The notes beneath the pieces are model-generated. The model was not told where the DNA came from, searched no databases, and worked only from the letters and a program-made list of their open reading frames with translations. 5,690 nt of DNA from Microbacteriaceae bacterium (GTDB taxonomy: Bacteria > Actinomycetota > Actinomycetes > Actinomycetales > Microbacteriaceae), in contig DMKW01000144.1 of assembly GCA_003454135.1 (NCBI GenBank), positions 1 through 5,690 on the forward strand, given 5' to 3'. Position 1 is the stretch's first letter, and every line of letters starts with the position of its first letter. Below, piece after piece: positions 1-4,721 of the stretch. Both the position numbers and the translations under genes were made by a program.

Positions 1-302
1 AGGCGCCTCGTCCGATCGCTCCAGGCGAAGCGGTGATAGAGCGCCGAGACGCCGAACAGCAGCAGCGAGGAGAGCACGAAGACGGAACTCGACACCTTCG
101 CCGCCACGCCGTCGGCGAGCACGATGAGGATGACACCGAGCACTATCGCGAGCGGAAACGTGCCGGCGTGGATCCATCCGCGCCAGGTGGGTTTCGCCTC
201 GGTGGCGGGTTCCCGATCGATCTCGTCGTCGAGCAGAGGAATGTTCGGCAGGTCAGAACCCGGCTCCTGATCGACGCTGACGTCGTCCGCATCCTGAGTC
301 AT
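1..302 (-). CDS. trhA: TrhA / hemolysin III family (PAQR-like) membrane protein, N-terminal part
   Basis: The minus strand reads from ATG at 302-300 to the window edge: 100 complete codons plus 2 nt, with no stop, so the C-terminal portion lies outside. Residues 1-38 are an acidic, hydrophilic tail. Then follows the family entry motif WRGWIHAGTFPLA (40-52), a first membrane helix (about 49-63), a short loop, and a second helix (about 72-88) ending in SALYHR (86-91). S86 and H90 fit the S-x3-H metal-site motif of the PAQR/CREST superfamily. The final visible residues, WSDRTRRL, match the stretch that normally precedes the conserved LDH segment. Family knowledge: TrhA proteins are polytopic inner-membrane proteins linked to membrane energy and lipid homeostasis. 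The old name hemolysin III does not establish haemolytic activity. The start is supported by a TAGGCT box exactly 6 nt upstream. The gene is divergent from the prenyl synthase gene, as is Rv1085c from Rv1086 in M. tuberculosis. Confidence 0.9.
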   Translation of the reverse strand, partial: MTQDADDVSVDQEPGSDLPNIPLLDDEIDREPATEAKPTWRGWIHAGTFPLAIVLGVILIVLADGVAAKVSSSVFVLSSLLLFGVSALYHRFAWSDRTRR

Positions 303-308
303 GGGCCA

Positions 309-314
309 AGCCTA
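309..314 (-). promoter_or_regulatory. -10 box for leaderless trhA transcript
   Basis: On the minus strand TAGGCT is followed by six bases and then the ATG of trhA. A TANNNT hexamer 6-7 nt before a start codon with no Shine-Dalgarno sequence is the usual actinobacterial leaderless arrangement. The same hexamer with the same 6-nt spacing precedes the gene at 3927. No convincing -35 is visible. Confidence 0.6.
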
Positions 315-361
315 GCCGCACGGCGAGCGCCGCGACTGGCATCGATCGCAGGCGATTGCAC

Positions 362-367
362 TAGCGT
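362..367 (+). promoter_or_regulatory. -10 box for the cis-prenyl synthase gene
   Basis: TAGCGT ends 7 nt before the GTG at 375, which fits a leaderless start. A second TANNNT hexamer (TAGGGT, 368-373) follows directly. If that one were the active box, transcription would begin near 380 and favour the downstream GTG at 408. An imperfect palindrome, ATCGC-AG-GCGAT (345-356), lies just upstream between the two divergent promoters and could be an operator, though it is short. No clear -35 is visible. Confidence 0.5.
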
Positions 368-374
368 TAGGGTC

Positions 375-1160
375 GTGGCAAAGAGGGAGATTCCGCTCGG
401 TGAAGGGGTGCTCTATGGCCTCTACCAGAACAGGATTCGGCGCTGGCTGGGGCACCAGGAACTGCCGAAGCACGTGGCGATGATCCTCGATGGCAACCGC
501 CGCTGGGCCAAGCAGCGCTTGCTCGAAACGGCCGCCCACGGTCATCGGGCGGGAGCGGCCAAGTTCCGCGAGTTTCTCATCTGGTGCGACGACCTCGGCA
601 TCTCGGTCGCCACCCTCTACCTTCTCTCCACCGACAACCTCACCGGTCGACCACCCGAAGAACTCGACGAGCTCTTCCAGATCATCGCCGACCTCGCCGA
701 GGACCTCTCGCATTTTCGGGACTGGCGCGTTCAGCACGTGGGTTCGCACGACGGGCTGCCCGCCGACCTCATCGCCACGCTCGCGGCGGCGGAGAAGCGC
801 ACCCAGTCGAACACTGGGCTGCACATCAACCTCGCCGTCGGCTACGGGGGACGCCGGGAGATCGCGGATGCGATGCGCAGCATCGTCAAGAAGCACGGCG
901 ACGAGGGGGGAACGCTCGATGCCCTCGCCGAGATCCTCACGCCGGAGCTCATCGGCGACCACCTGTACACGGGCGGGCAGCCCGATCCAGACCTCGTGAT
1001 CCGCACCTCCGGCGAGCAGCGGCTGAGCGACTTCATGCTGTGGCAGAGCGCCCACAGCGAGTTCTACTTCGTCGAGGCGCTCGGGCCGGACCTGCGCGAG
1101 GTCGACTTCCTCCGCGCACTGCGCGACTACGCGCGGCGCCAGCGGCGCTACGGGAGTTGA
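375..1160 (+). CDS. uppS: Short-chain cis-prenyl diphosphate synthase (Z-FPP synthase, UppS family)
   Basis: Cytoplasmic enzyme that adds isopentenyl diphosphate in cis to an allylic primer, feeding polyprenyl phosphate carrier synthesis. The 261-residue product has the family motifs in order: DGNRRWAK (39-46, with the Mg-binding Asp39), HGHRAGA (55-61), YLLSTDNL (82-89), INLAVGYGGRREI (151-163), PDLVIRTSGEQRLSDF (205-220) and LWQSAHSEFYF (222-232). The N-terminal LYGLYQNR and the C-terminal VDFLRALRDY strongly recall M. tuberculosis Rv1086, which makes the C15 Z,E-farnesyl diphosphate. A bulky Leu (L83) sits where Rv1086 has the Leu I remember as limiting chain length, so a short product is inferred. 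A separate long-chain synthase would then be expected elsewhere. The start is uncertain. GTG 375 fits a leaderless start; GTG 408 would give 250 residues, but its nearest purine-rich stretch (383-390) is 17 nt away. The downstream gene begins 3 nt after the stop. Confidence 0.93.
   Translation: MAKREIPLGEGVLYGLYQNRIRRWLGHQELPKHVAMILDGNRRWAKQRLLETAAHGHRAGAAKFREFLIWCDDLGISVATLYLLSTDNLTGRPPEELDELFQIIADLAEDLSHFRDWRVQHVGSHDGLPADLIATLAAAEKRTQSNTGLHINLAVGYGGRREIADAMRSIVKKHGDEGGTLDALAEILTPELIGDHLYTGGQPDPDLVIRTSGEQRLSDFMLWQSAHSEFYFVEALGPDLREVDFLRALRDYARRQRRYGS
1152..1156 (+). promoter_or_regulatory. Shine-Dalgarno site for the class V PLP enzyme
   Basis: GGGAG within the last codons of the prenyl synthase gene lies 7 nt before ATG 1164. 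With only 3 nt between stop and start, this indicates translational coupling and a shared transcript. Confidence 0.7.
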
Positions 1161-1163
1161 GCC

Positions 1164-2285
1164 ATGACGACGATCGATGAGTTTGCCGCCGGCTTCGGCG
1201 AGGAACCGGGCTACCTCGACTTCGCGAGCGTCGGCCCGCTCGGCCGCTCGGTGATCGAAGAGGAACAGGCGCAACTCGAGCTGCTGCGACGGGCCCGCTT
1301 CGGCAGCCTCGGCAGCCTCGACCGGCAGGACGAACGCGTGCGCGCCGCGGTGGCTGCCGTCTCGGGTTTCCGGGCAGACCAGGTGTGCTTCCAGCCCAAC
1401 ACGAGTTCGGGCCTCATGCACGTCATGTTCGGCCTCACCGGAGGGGTGCTCCTTTCTCCGGCCGAGTTTCCGAGCGTCACGTTCGCCGCCGCGCGCGCCT
1501 CGGACTCGCTCGGCGTGCTCAATCCGACCTGGCTCGACACCGCCGGCGGTCCGGTCACGCCCGGCGTGATCCGCAACCAGCTCACCCAGAACACCGCGGC
1601 GGTCGCGGTGAGCCTCGTCGACTTCCGTACCGGCTATCTCGCGGACCTCGAGGGAATCCGGCAGGTGATCGGCGACCGGTTGCTCATTGTCGACGCCATC
1701 CAGGGTTTCGGAGTGGTGGATGCCCCGTTCGAAGTCGCCGACGTCGTTGTCTCTGGCGGCCAAAAGTGGTTGCGCGCGGGCTGGAGCACCGGATTTCTCG
1801 CGATGAGCGACCGAGCCGCCGAGCGGCTCACTCCCGTCTTTTCGGGGTTCAGCGCGACCGACGAGGATCTGCCGCTCGACGAGATCTTGCCGCCGACGCG
1901 CGGAGTCGCCGCCTTCAGCATCAGCAACCCGGACCCGATCGCCCAGGCCCGGCTCGCCGCCGCCCTTGAGGACATCGCCCGCGTGGGGGTTGCAGCGATC
2001 AGCGCGCGACTCGCGGAGAAGGTCTCCCGCATCATCGAGCTCGCCGATGAGTACGCGGTGGCCGTGTCGTCGTCGCGGGCGGAGCACGAGCGCGCGGGAA
2101 TCGTGGTGCTCGAGCCGGCGGTCGACCAGCTCACCGTGCTCTCCGCCTCTCTTTTCAATCACGGTGTCACGGTCACGACTCGCCAGAACACCGTGCGGCT
2201 GAGTCCGCACGTGTCGACGGACGAAGACTCGTTCGACATGCTTCGAGCGTCGTTCACGGGCTACGCCTCGGCCATCACGGTCTGA
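1164..2285 (+). CDS. Class V aminotransferase-fold PLP-dependent enzyme
   Basis: 373-residue protein of the fold-type I, class V family (cysteine desulfurase, isopenicillin N epimerase and kynureninase relatives). Visible landmarks: a phosphate-binding loop NTSSG (79-83); EFPS (101-104), where F102 probably stacks on the cofactor in place of the His of cysteine desulfurases; DAIQ (177-180), with Asp177 for the pyridine nitrogen and Gln180; SGGQKW (197-202), with Lys201 as the Schiff-base lysine; and VRLSPH (344-349), with Arg345 as the likely substrate-carboxylate ligand. The length is normal and the domain looks intact. The C-terminal Cys-containing loop of cysteine desulfurases is absent, which argues against sulfur mobilisation. 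The substrate cannot be read from the sequence. ATG 1164 has a good Shine-Dalgarno site and sits 3 nt after the upstream stop, so the gene is probably co-expressed with the prenyl synthase. No biochemical link between the two is evident. A strong hairpin follows 12 nt after the stop. Confidence 0.88.
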   Translation: MTTIDEFAAGFGEEPGYLDFASVGPLGRSVIEEEQAQLELLRRARFGSLGSLDRQDERVRAAVAAVSGFRADQVCFQPNTSSGLMHVMFGLTGGVLLSPAEFPSVTFAAARASDSLGVLNPTWLDTAGGPVTPGVIRNQLTQNTAAVAVSLVDFRTGYLADLEGIRQVIGDRLLIVDAIQGFGVVDAPFEVADVVVSGGQKWLRAGWSTGFLAMSDRAAERLTPVFSGFSATDEDLPLDEILPPTRGVAAFSISNPDPIAQARLAAALEDIARVGVAAISARLAEKVSRIIELADEYAVAVSSSRAEHERAGIVVLEPAVDQLTVLSASLFNHGVTVTTRQNTVRLSPHVSTDEDSFDMLRASFTGYASAITV

Positions 2286-2297
2286 CGGCGCGTCGCT

Positions 2298-2346
2298 GCC
2301 CTTCCGCGACATCGCGAATTAACCGCGATGTAACACGCGGCAGGGC
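2298..2346 (+). terminator. Large hairpin, probable terminator after the PLP enzyme gene
   Basis: Three nested perfect arms are visible. ACATCGCG (2309-2316) pairs with CGCGATGT (2324-2331) around a 7-nt AT-rich loop. CCGCG (2304-2308) pairs with CGCGG (2336-2340) across a 4-nt bulge. GCCC (2298-2301) pairs with GGGC (2343-2346) across a 2x2 internal loop, giving 17 base pairs in all. There is no U-tract, as is common for actinobacterial terminators, so an operator or RNA-processing site remains possible. Its place 12 nt after a stop and before the phoH2 promoter favours termination of the uppS operon. Confidence 0.55.
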
Positions 2347-2378
2347 GTGTCGATGCTGCTCTCGCCGATCGATCGCCG

Positions 2379-2384
2379 TAGCGT
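2379..2384 (+). promoter_or_regulatory. Candidate -10 box for phoH2
   Basis: TAGCGT, identical to the box before the prenyl synthase gene, lies in the non-coding stretch upstream of phoH2. It would place the transcript start near 2391-2392, exactly at the first leader hairpin. The best -35 candidate is CTGCTC (2356-2361) at 17 bp spacing, which is weak. Confidence 0.45.
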
Positions 2385-2390
2385 CGGAGA

Positions 2391-2516
2391 CATCAGGTAT
2401 GGCACCTGATCGAGACGGCCACGTAAGTTCGTTTCGGAAGAAGACAGTGCCTAAAGGAACTGACCGGCCGTCACGCGACTGGATCCGAGTGTCGAGCACT
2501 CGGGGATGGAGTTCAC
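2391..2516 (+). ncRNA. Structured 5' leader of phoH2, candidate cis-regulatory switch
   Basis: About 125 nt without convincing coding potential but rich in perfect inverted repeats. Hairpin 1: ATCAGGT (2392-2398) with ACCTGAT (2404-2410). Stem A: GACGGCC (2414-2420) with GGCCGTC (2466-2472), enclosing AGTTC (2426-2430) with GAACT (2457-2461). That inner stem can extend by TTT/AAA and GG/CC, each after a single mismatch, to a purine-rich 12-nt loop (2438-2449). Hairpin 3: CCGAGTG (2485-2491) with CACTCGG (2497-2503), reaching the edge of the Shine-Dalgarno site. Alternative stem B: CGGCCACGT (2416-2424) with ACGTGGCCG (2515-2523), which buries the phoH2 start codon and cannot coexist with stem A. 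I do not recognise a known riboswitch or Rfam family. Function is inferred from complementarity alone. Confidence 0.5.
2508..2511 (+). promoter_or_regulatory. Shine-Dalgarno site deciding the phoH2 start
   Basis: GGAG lies 5 nt before GTG 2517. It is immediately 3' of leader hairpin 3, whose optional outer pairs (ATCC 2483-2486 with GGAT 2504-2507) end one base before it. No ATG, GTG or TTG occurs in this frame between the upstream stop at 2424 and 2517. Confidence 0.7.
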
Positions 2517-3863
2517 GTGGCCGCATTGGACAAGACCAGCCCAGCGTCGAAGTCAGACTCGAAGACCAGGCAAACCGAGCGCACGTATGTGCTCGACACG
2601 TCTGTGCTCCTGTCAGACCCGAAGGCGATCTTCCGCTTCTCGGAACACGCAGTCGTATTGCCCGTCGTCGTCATCTCCGAGCTCGAGGCGAAGCGCCATG
2701 ACCCGGAGATCGGCTACTTCGCCCGGCAGGCGCTCCGCAACCTGGACGAACTGAGGATCCAGCACGAGCGACTCGACTTTCCGATCGCGGTAGGCGACGG
2801 CGGTTCCCTGCGGGTAGAGCTCAACCACTCCAACATGTCGGTGCTGCCATCCGGTCTCCAGCTCAACGACAACGATTCGCGCATCCTCGCCGTCGCGCTC
2901 AACCTCTCCAACGACGGGCTGGATGTCACGGTCGTCTCGAAAGACCTGCCGTTGCGGGTGAAGGCGGCTTCGATCGGCCTCGCCGCCGAGGAGTACCGTG
3001 CCGAGCTCGCTGTCGACTCGGGCTGGACGGGCATGGAGGACATCACGCTCGGCTCGGAGCAGATGGCCCAGCTCTACGAGAACGAAAGCCTGCACTCGCG
3101 CGTCGTCGGCGACACCCCCGTGAACACGGGCCTCGTGATCCACTCGGATCGCGGCTCGGCGCTCGGGCGCGTCACGGGAGCCGGCCAGTTGCGCCTCGTG
3201 CGCGGGGACCGCGACATCTTCGGATTGCACGGCCGCTCGGCGGAGCAGCGCCTCGCGATCGACATGCTGCTCGACCCGGAGATGGGAATCGTCTCCCTCG
3301 GCGGTCGGGCGGGAACCGGCAAGTCGGCGCTCGCGCTGTGCGCCGGCCTCGAGGCGGTGCTCGAGAAGCAGCAGCACCGAAAGATCATGGTGTTCCGGCC
3401 CCTCTACGCCGTCGGCGGCCAGGAGCTCGGCTTCCTCCCGGGCGACGCGGCCGAAAAGATGAACCCGTGGGCGCAGGCCGTATTCGACACCCTCGGATCG
3501 GTCGTCTCCCAGAACGTGCTCGACGAGGTCGTGGAACGCGGGCTGCTCGAGGTTCTTCCTCTCACCCACATCCGCGGCCGGTCGCTGCACGACGCGTTTG
3601 TGATCGTGGATGAGGCCCAGTCGCTCGAGCGCAACGTTCTGCTCACCGTGCTCAGCCGTATCGGCCAGAACTCGCGAGTGGTGCTCACGCACGATGTGGC
3701 CCAGCGCGACAACCTGCGCGTCGGTCGGCACGATGGCGTGGCCTCCGTGATCGAAACGCTCAAGGGACACTCGCTCTTCGGGCACATCACCCTCACCCGA
3801 TCGGAGCGCTCGGCGATCGCTGCTCTCGTCACGGAGATGCTCGAATCGAACGAGCTAGCCTGA
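2517..3863 (+). CDS. phoH2: PhoH2: PIN-domain RNase fused to PhoH ATPase/RNA helicase
   Basis: 448-residue two-domain protein expected to unwind and cleave RNA in the cytoplasm, as shown for mycobacterial PhoH2. A charged N-terminal tail (1-22) precedes the PIN domain (about 23-150). Its acidic residues are visible in YVLDTSVLL (Asp27), ISELEAKR (Glu55), NDNDSRIL (Asp118/Asp120) and SKDLPLR (Asp143). A linker with SGWTGM leads into the PhoH ATPase. This carries RSAEQRLAIDMLL (240-252), Walker A GRAGTGKS (263-270, Lys269), RPLYAVGGQELGFLPG (294-309), HIRGRSLHD (351-359), Walker B VIVDEAQ (362-368, Asp365-Glu366), the motif VVLTHDVAQRDNLRVGRHDG (388-407) and TRSERS (427-432). All catalytic residues I would expect are present, and the length is typical of actinobacterial PhoH2. 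The GTG start has an SD at 5 nt. The structured leader suggests post-transcriptional control. The mycobacterial upstream partner gene phoAT is not evident. Confidence 0.95.
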   Translation: MAALDKTSPASKSDSKTRQTERTYVLDTSVLLSDPKAIFRFSEHAVVLPVVVISELEAKRHDPEIGYFARQALRNLDELRIQHERLDFPIAVGDGGSLRVELNHSNMSVLPSGLQLNDNDSRILAVALNLSNDGLDVTVVSKDLPLRVKAASIGLAAEEYRAELAVDSGWTGMEDITLGSEQMAQLYENESLHSRVVGDTPVNTGLVIHSDRGSALGRVTGAGQLRLVRGDRDIFGLHGRSAEQRLAIDMLLDPEMGIVSLGGRAGTGKSALALCAGLEAVLEKQQHRKIMVFRPLYAVGGQELGFLPGDAAEKMNPWAQAVFDTLGSVVSQNVLDEVVERGLLEVLPLTHIRGRSLHDAFVIVDEAQSLERNVLLTVLSRIGQNSRVVLTHDVAQRDNLRVGRHDGVASVIETLKGHSLFGHITLTRSERSAIAALVTEMLESNELA

Positions 3864-3890
3864 GAACTCGCCCGGGGTAGACCGATGAGG

Positions 3891-3910
3891 TGACCCGCGC
3901 ACAGGGGTCA
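3891..3910. repeat. Inverted repeat at the -35 region of the 3927 gene
   Basis: TGACCC (3891-3896) and GGGTCA (3905-3910) form a perfect 6-bp dyad separated by 8 nt. It starts 27 nt after the phoH2 stop and ends 4 nt before the TAGGCT box at 3915. The left arm overlaps the best -35 candidate (GTGACC, 3890-3895, 19-bp spacing). It could be an operator or a weak phoH2 terminator. No U-tract follows. Confidence 0.3.
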
Positions 3911-3914
3911 GAGT

Positions 3915-3920
3915 TAGGCT
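3915..3920 (+). promoter_or_regulatory. -10 box for leaderless 3927 gene
   Basis: TAGGCT followed by exactly six bases and then GTG 3927. Hexamer and spacing are the same as at trhA, and there is no Shine-Dalgarno sequence, so the transcript probably starts at or next to the start codon, independently of phoH2. Confidence 0.6.
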
Positions 3921-3926
3921 CGAAGA

Positions 3927-4712
3927 GTGAGCCGCCTGATGATTGCCGTGACGATCGCTTTCGCGATCCTCACGGTGTGGGGCCTCATCGCCCCGCGCGG
4001 TCAGTGGCGGGTGCTCGCGGGCTGGAGCAGGCGTGATGCCGTCGGGGGCGAGCCCGGTCCGGTCTCGGTCGCAATCCACCGTGGAGTGTCGGGGGTCGCC
4101 CTTGCGGTCGTCGTGTTCGGCAGCATTTCGCTCTCGAACCCGGCACCGGAGGAGCTCCCGCGAGCCGTCGACACGCCTGCGAGAATCAGCACGGTGCAGC
4201 GACTGTGGGGAACGCCGGCGCCCGTCGTGGTGAATCGCGTGTTCGCGGCGCTCGGCGCCCCACCGGCCGGACTCGTCGCGCAACCGGTGTCGCGCTACCA
4301 GGCGATCGATGGGGCGCAGCGCACGCCGAGCTACCTGTTCTCCCTCGCGAACTTCAGGCCGCGCGAGTCGAAGACGGGGGACGGCTACATCGGAACGCCC
4401 CCGGCGGTGGGGCTCACGGCGCTCGACACGGCGGACCTCGTCGTGCAGGTTCGAGTCGACCGCCGGTGCATTCCCTACCAGGTCGCGGTGGTCGAGACCG
4501 ACTCGAGCGTGACCGTCGGGGTCTACGTCGGACAACCCAATCCGCCCGGCTCCGGCAACGCCGCGAACACCGCCCAGTGCGAGACCGACCTCGCTGGAGC
4601 GAAGTCGGTCTCGATCCTCATTCCGATCGACCTCTCCTCGTCGGTGCTCAAGCGCACGGTGCTGAACTTCGACGGGTCGCCCATCCCCGCGGCGGGCGTG
4701 CCGCCGAAGTGA
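3927..4712 (+). CDS. Unrecognised protein with two membrane segments and an extracytoplasmic domain
   Basis: 261 residues; I cannot assign a function. A first hydrophobic helix (about 4-21) and a second (about 54-70) flank a basic loop containing RGQWRVLAGWSRRD (24-37). That charge pattern places the loop in the cytoplasm and the C-terminal 190 residues outside. The two-helix unit with a P-x2-W-x3-GW pattern vaguely resembles the small DUF6199-type membrane domain, a tentative comparison from memory. The outer domain is rich in Val/Thr/Ser strands and has two cysteines (C181 and C218) that could form a disulfide. It includes LVVQVRVDRRCIPY (171-184) and a distal SVSILIPIDL (227-236). It has no lipobox and no signal-peptidase-I site before the second helix. 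GTG 3927 is chosen because of the TAGGCT box 6 nt upstream; an internal ATG (codon 5) is the only near alternative. It lies between phoH2 and fumC, with its stop 9 bp from the fumC stop. Confidence 0.8.
   Translation: MSRLMIAVTIAFAILTVWGLIAPRGQWRVLAGWSRRDAVGGEPGPVSVAIHRGVSGVALAVVVFGSISLSNPAPEELPRAVDTPARISTVQRLWGTPAPVVVNRVFAALGAPPAGLVAQPVSRYQAIDGAQRTPSYLFSLANFRPRESKTGDGYIGTPPAVGLTALDTADLVVQVRVDRRCIPYQVAVVETDSSVTVGVYVGQPNPPGSGNAANTAQCETDLAGAKSVSILIPIDLSSSVLKRTVLNFDGSPIPAAGVPPK
4690..4706. terminator. GC hairpin between the converging 3927 gene and fumC
   Basis: CGGCGG (4690-4695) and CCGCCG (4701-4706) pair around a 5-nt loop within the last codons of the 3927 gene, about 15 nt beyond the fumC stop on the minus strand. 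It has no U-tract. It could serve as a fumC terminator but may only reflect Gly/Pro codons. It is the only stem-loop I see near this convergent junction. Confidence 0.3.
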
Positions 4713-4721
4713 GCGTGAGCG

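Noticed and set aside
33..374. An extended N-terminus of the prenyl synthase in the same open frame.
   Set aside because: This stretch is antisense to trhA, contains no prenyl synthase similarity and would make the protein over 100 residues longer than the family.
1164..2285. Cysteine desulfurase (SufS/IscS) as the identity of the PLP enzyme.
   Set aside because: The catalytic-Cys loop near the C-terminus is absent, and no suf or isc gene is adjacent.
312..2312. A 666-codon open frame on the minus strand opposite the prenyl synthase and PLP genes.
   Set aside because: Both sense genes use the same frame, so one antisense register stays open through both because of their G/C-rich third positions. 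The translation is a low-complexity Arg/Glu/Asp/His mix with no recognisable motif, while both sense genes have clear family motifs.
2347..2409. A 20-codon frame from GTG 2347 ending at TGA 2407-2409, as a possible leader peptide.
   Set aside because: It starts upstream of the predicted transcript start, has no properly spaced Shine-Dalgarno site and shows no attenuator-like codon run.
2399..2701. A plus-strand frame starting at ATG 2399 (GGAGA 8 nt upstream), or at GTG 2447, that could encode a PhoAT-like peptide overlapping phoH2.
   Set aside because: Third-position G/C before the overlap is only about half, far below the neighbouring genes. The frame runs 185 nt into phoH2, and its start sits in the loop of the leader hairpin. 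Translation cannot be excluded, but the evidence favours a non-coding leader.
2613..3785. A 390-codon minus-strand open frame opposite phoH2.
   Set aside because: It is a shadow of the phoH2 codon bias, lies wholly inside a gene with intact PIN and ATPase motifs, and has no motif of its own.
3927..4712. DUF4245 protein, suggested by the position near phoH2 and fum in mycobacteria.
   Set aside because: I could not match its typical motifs, and this protein has two N-terminal helices instead of one.
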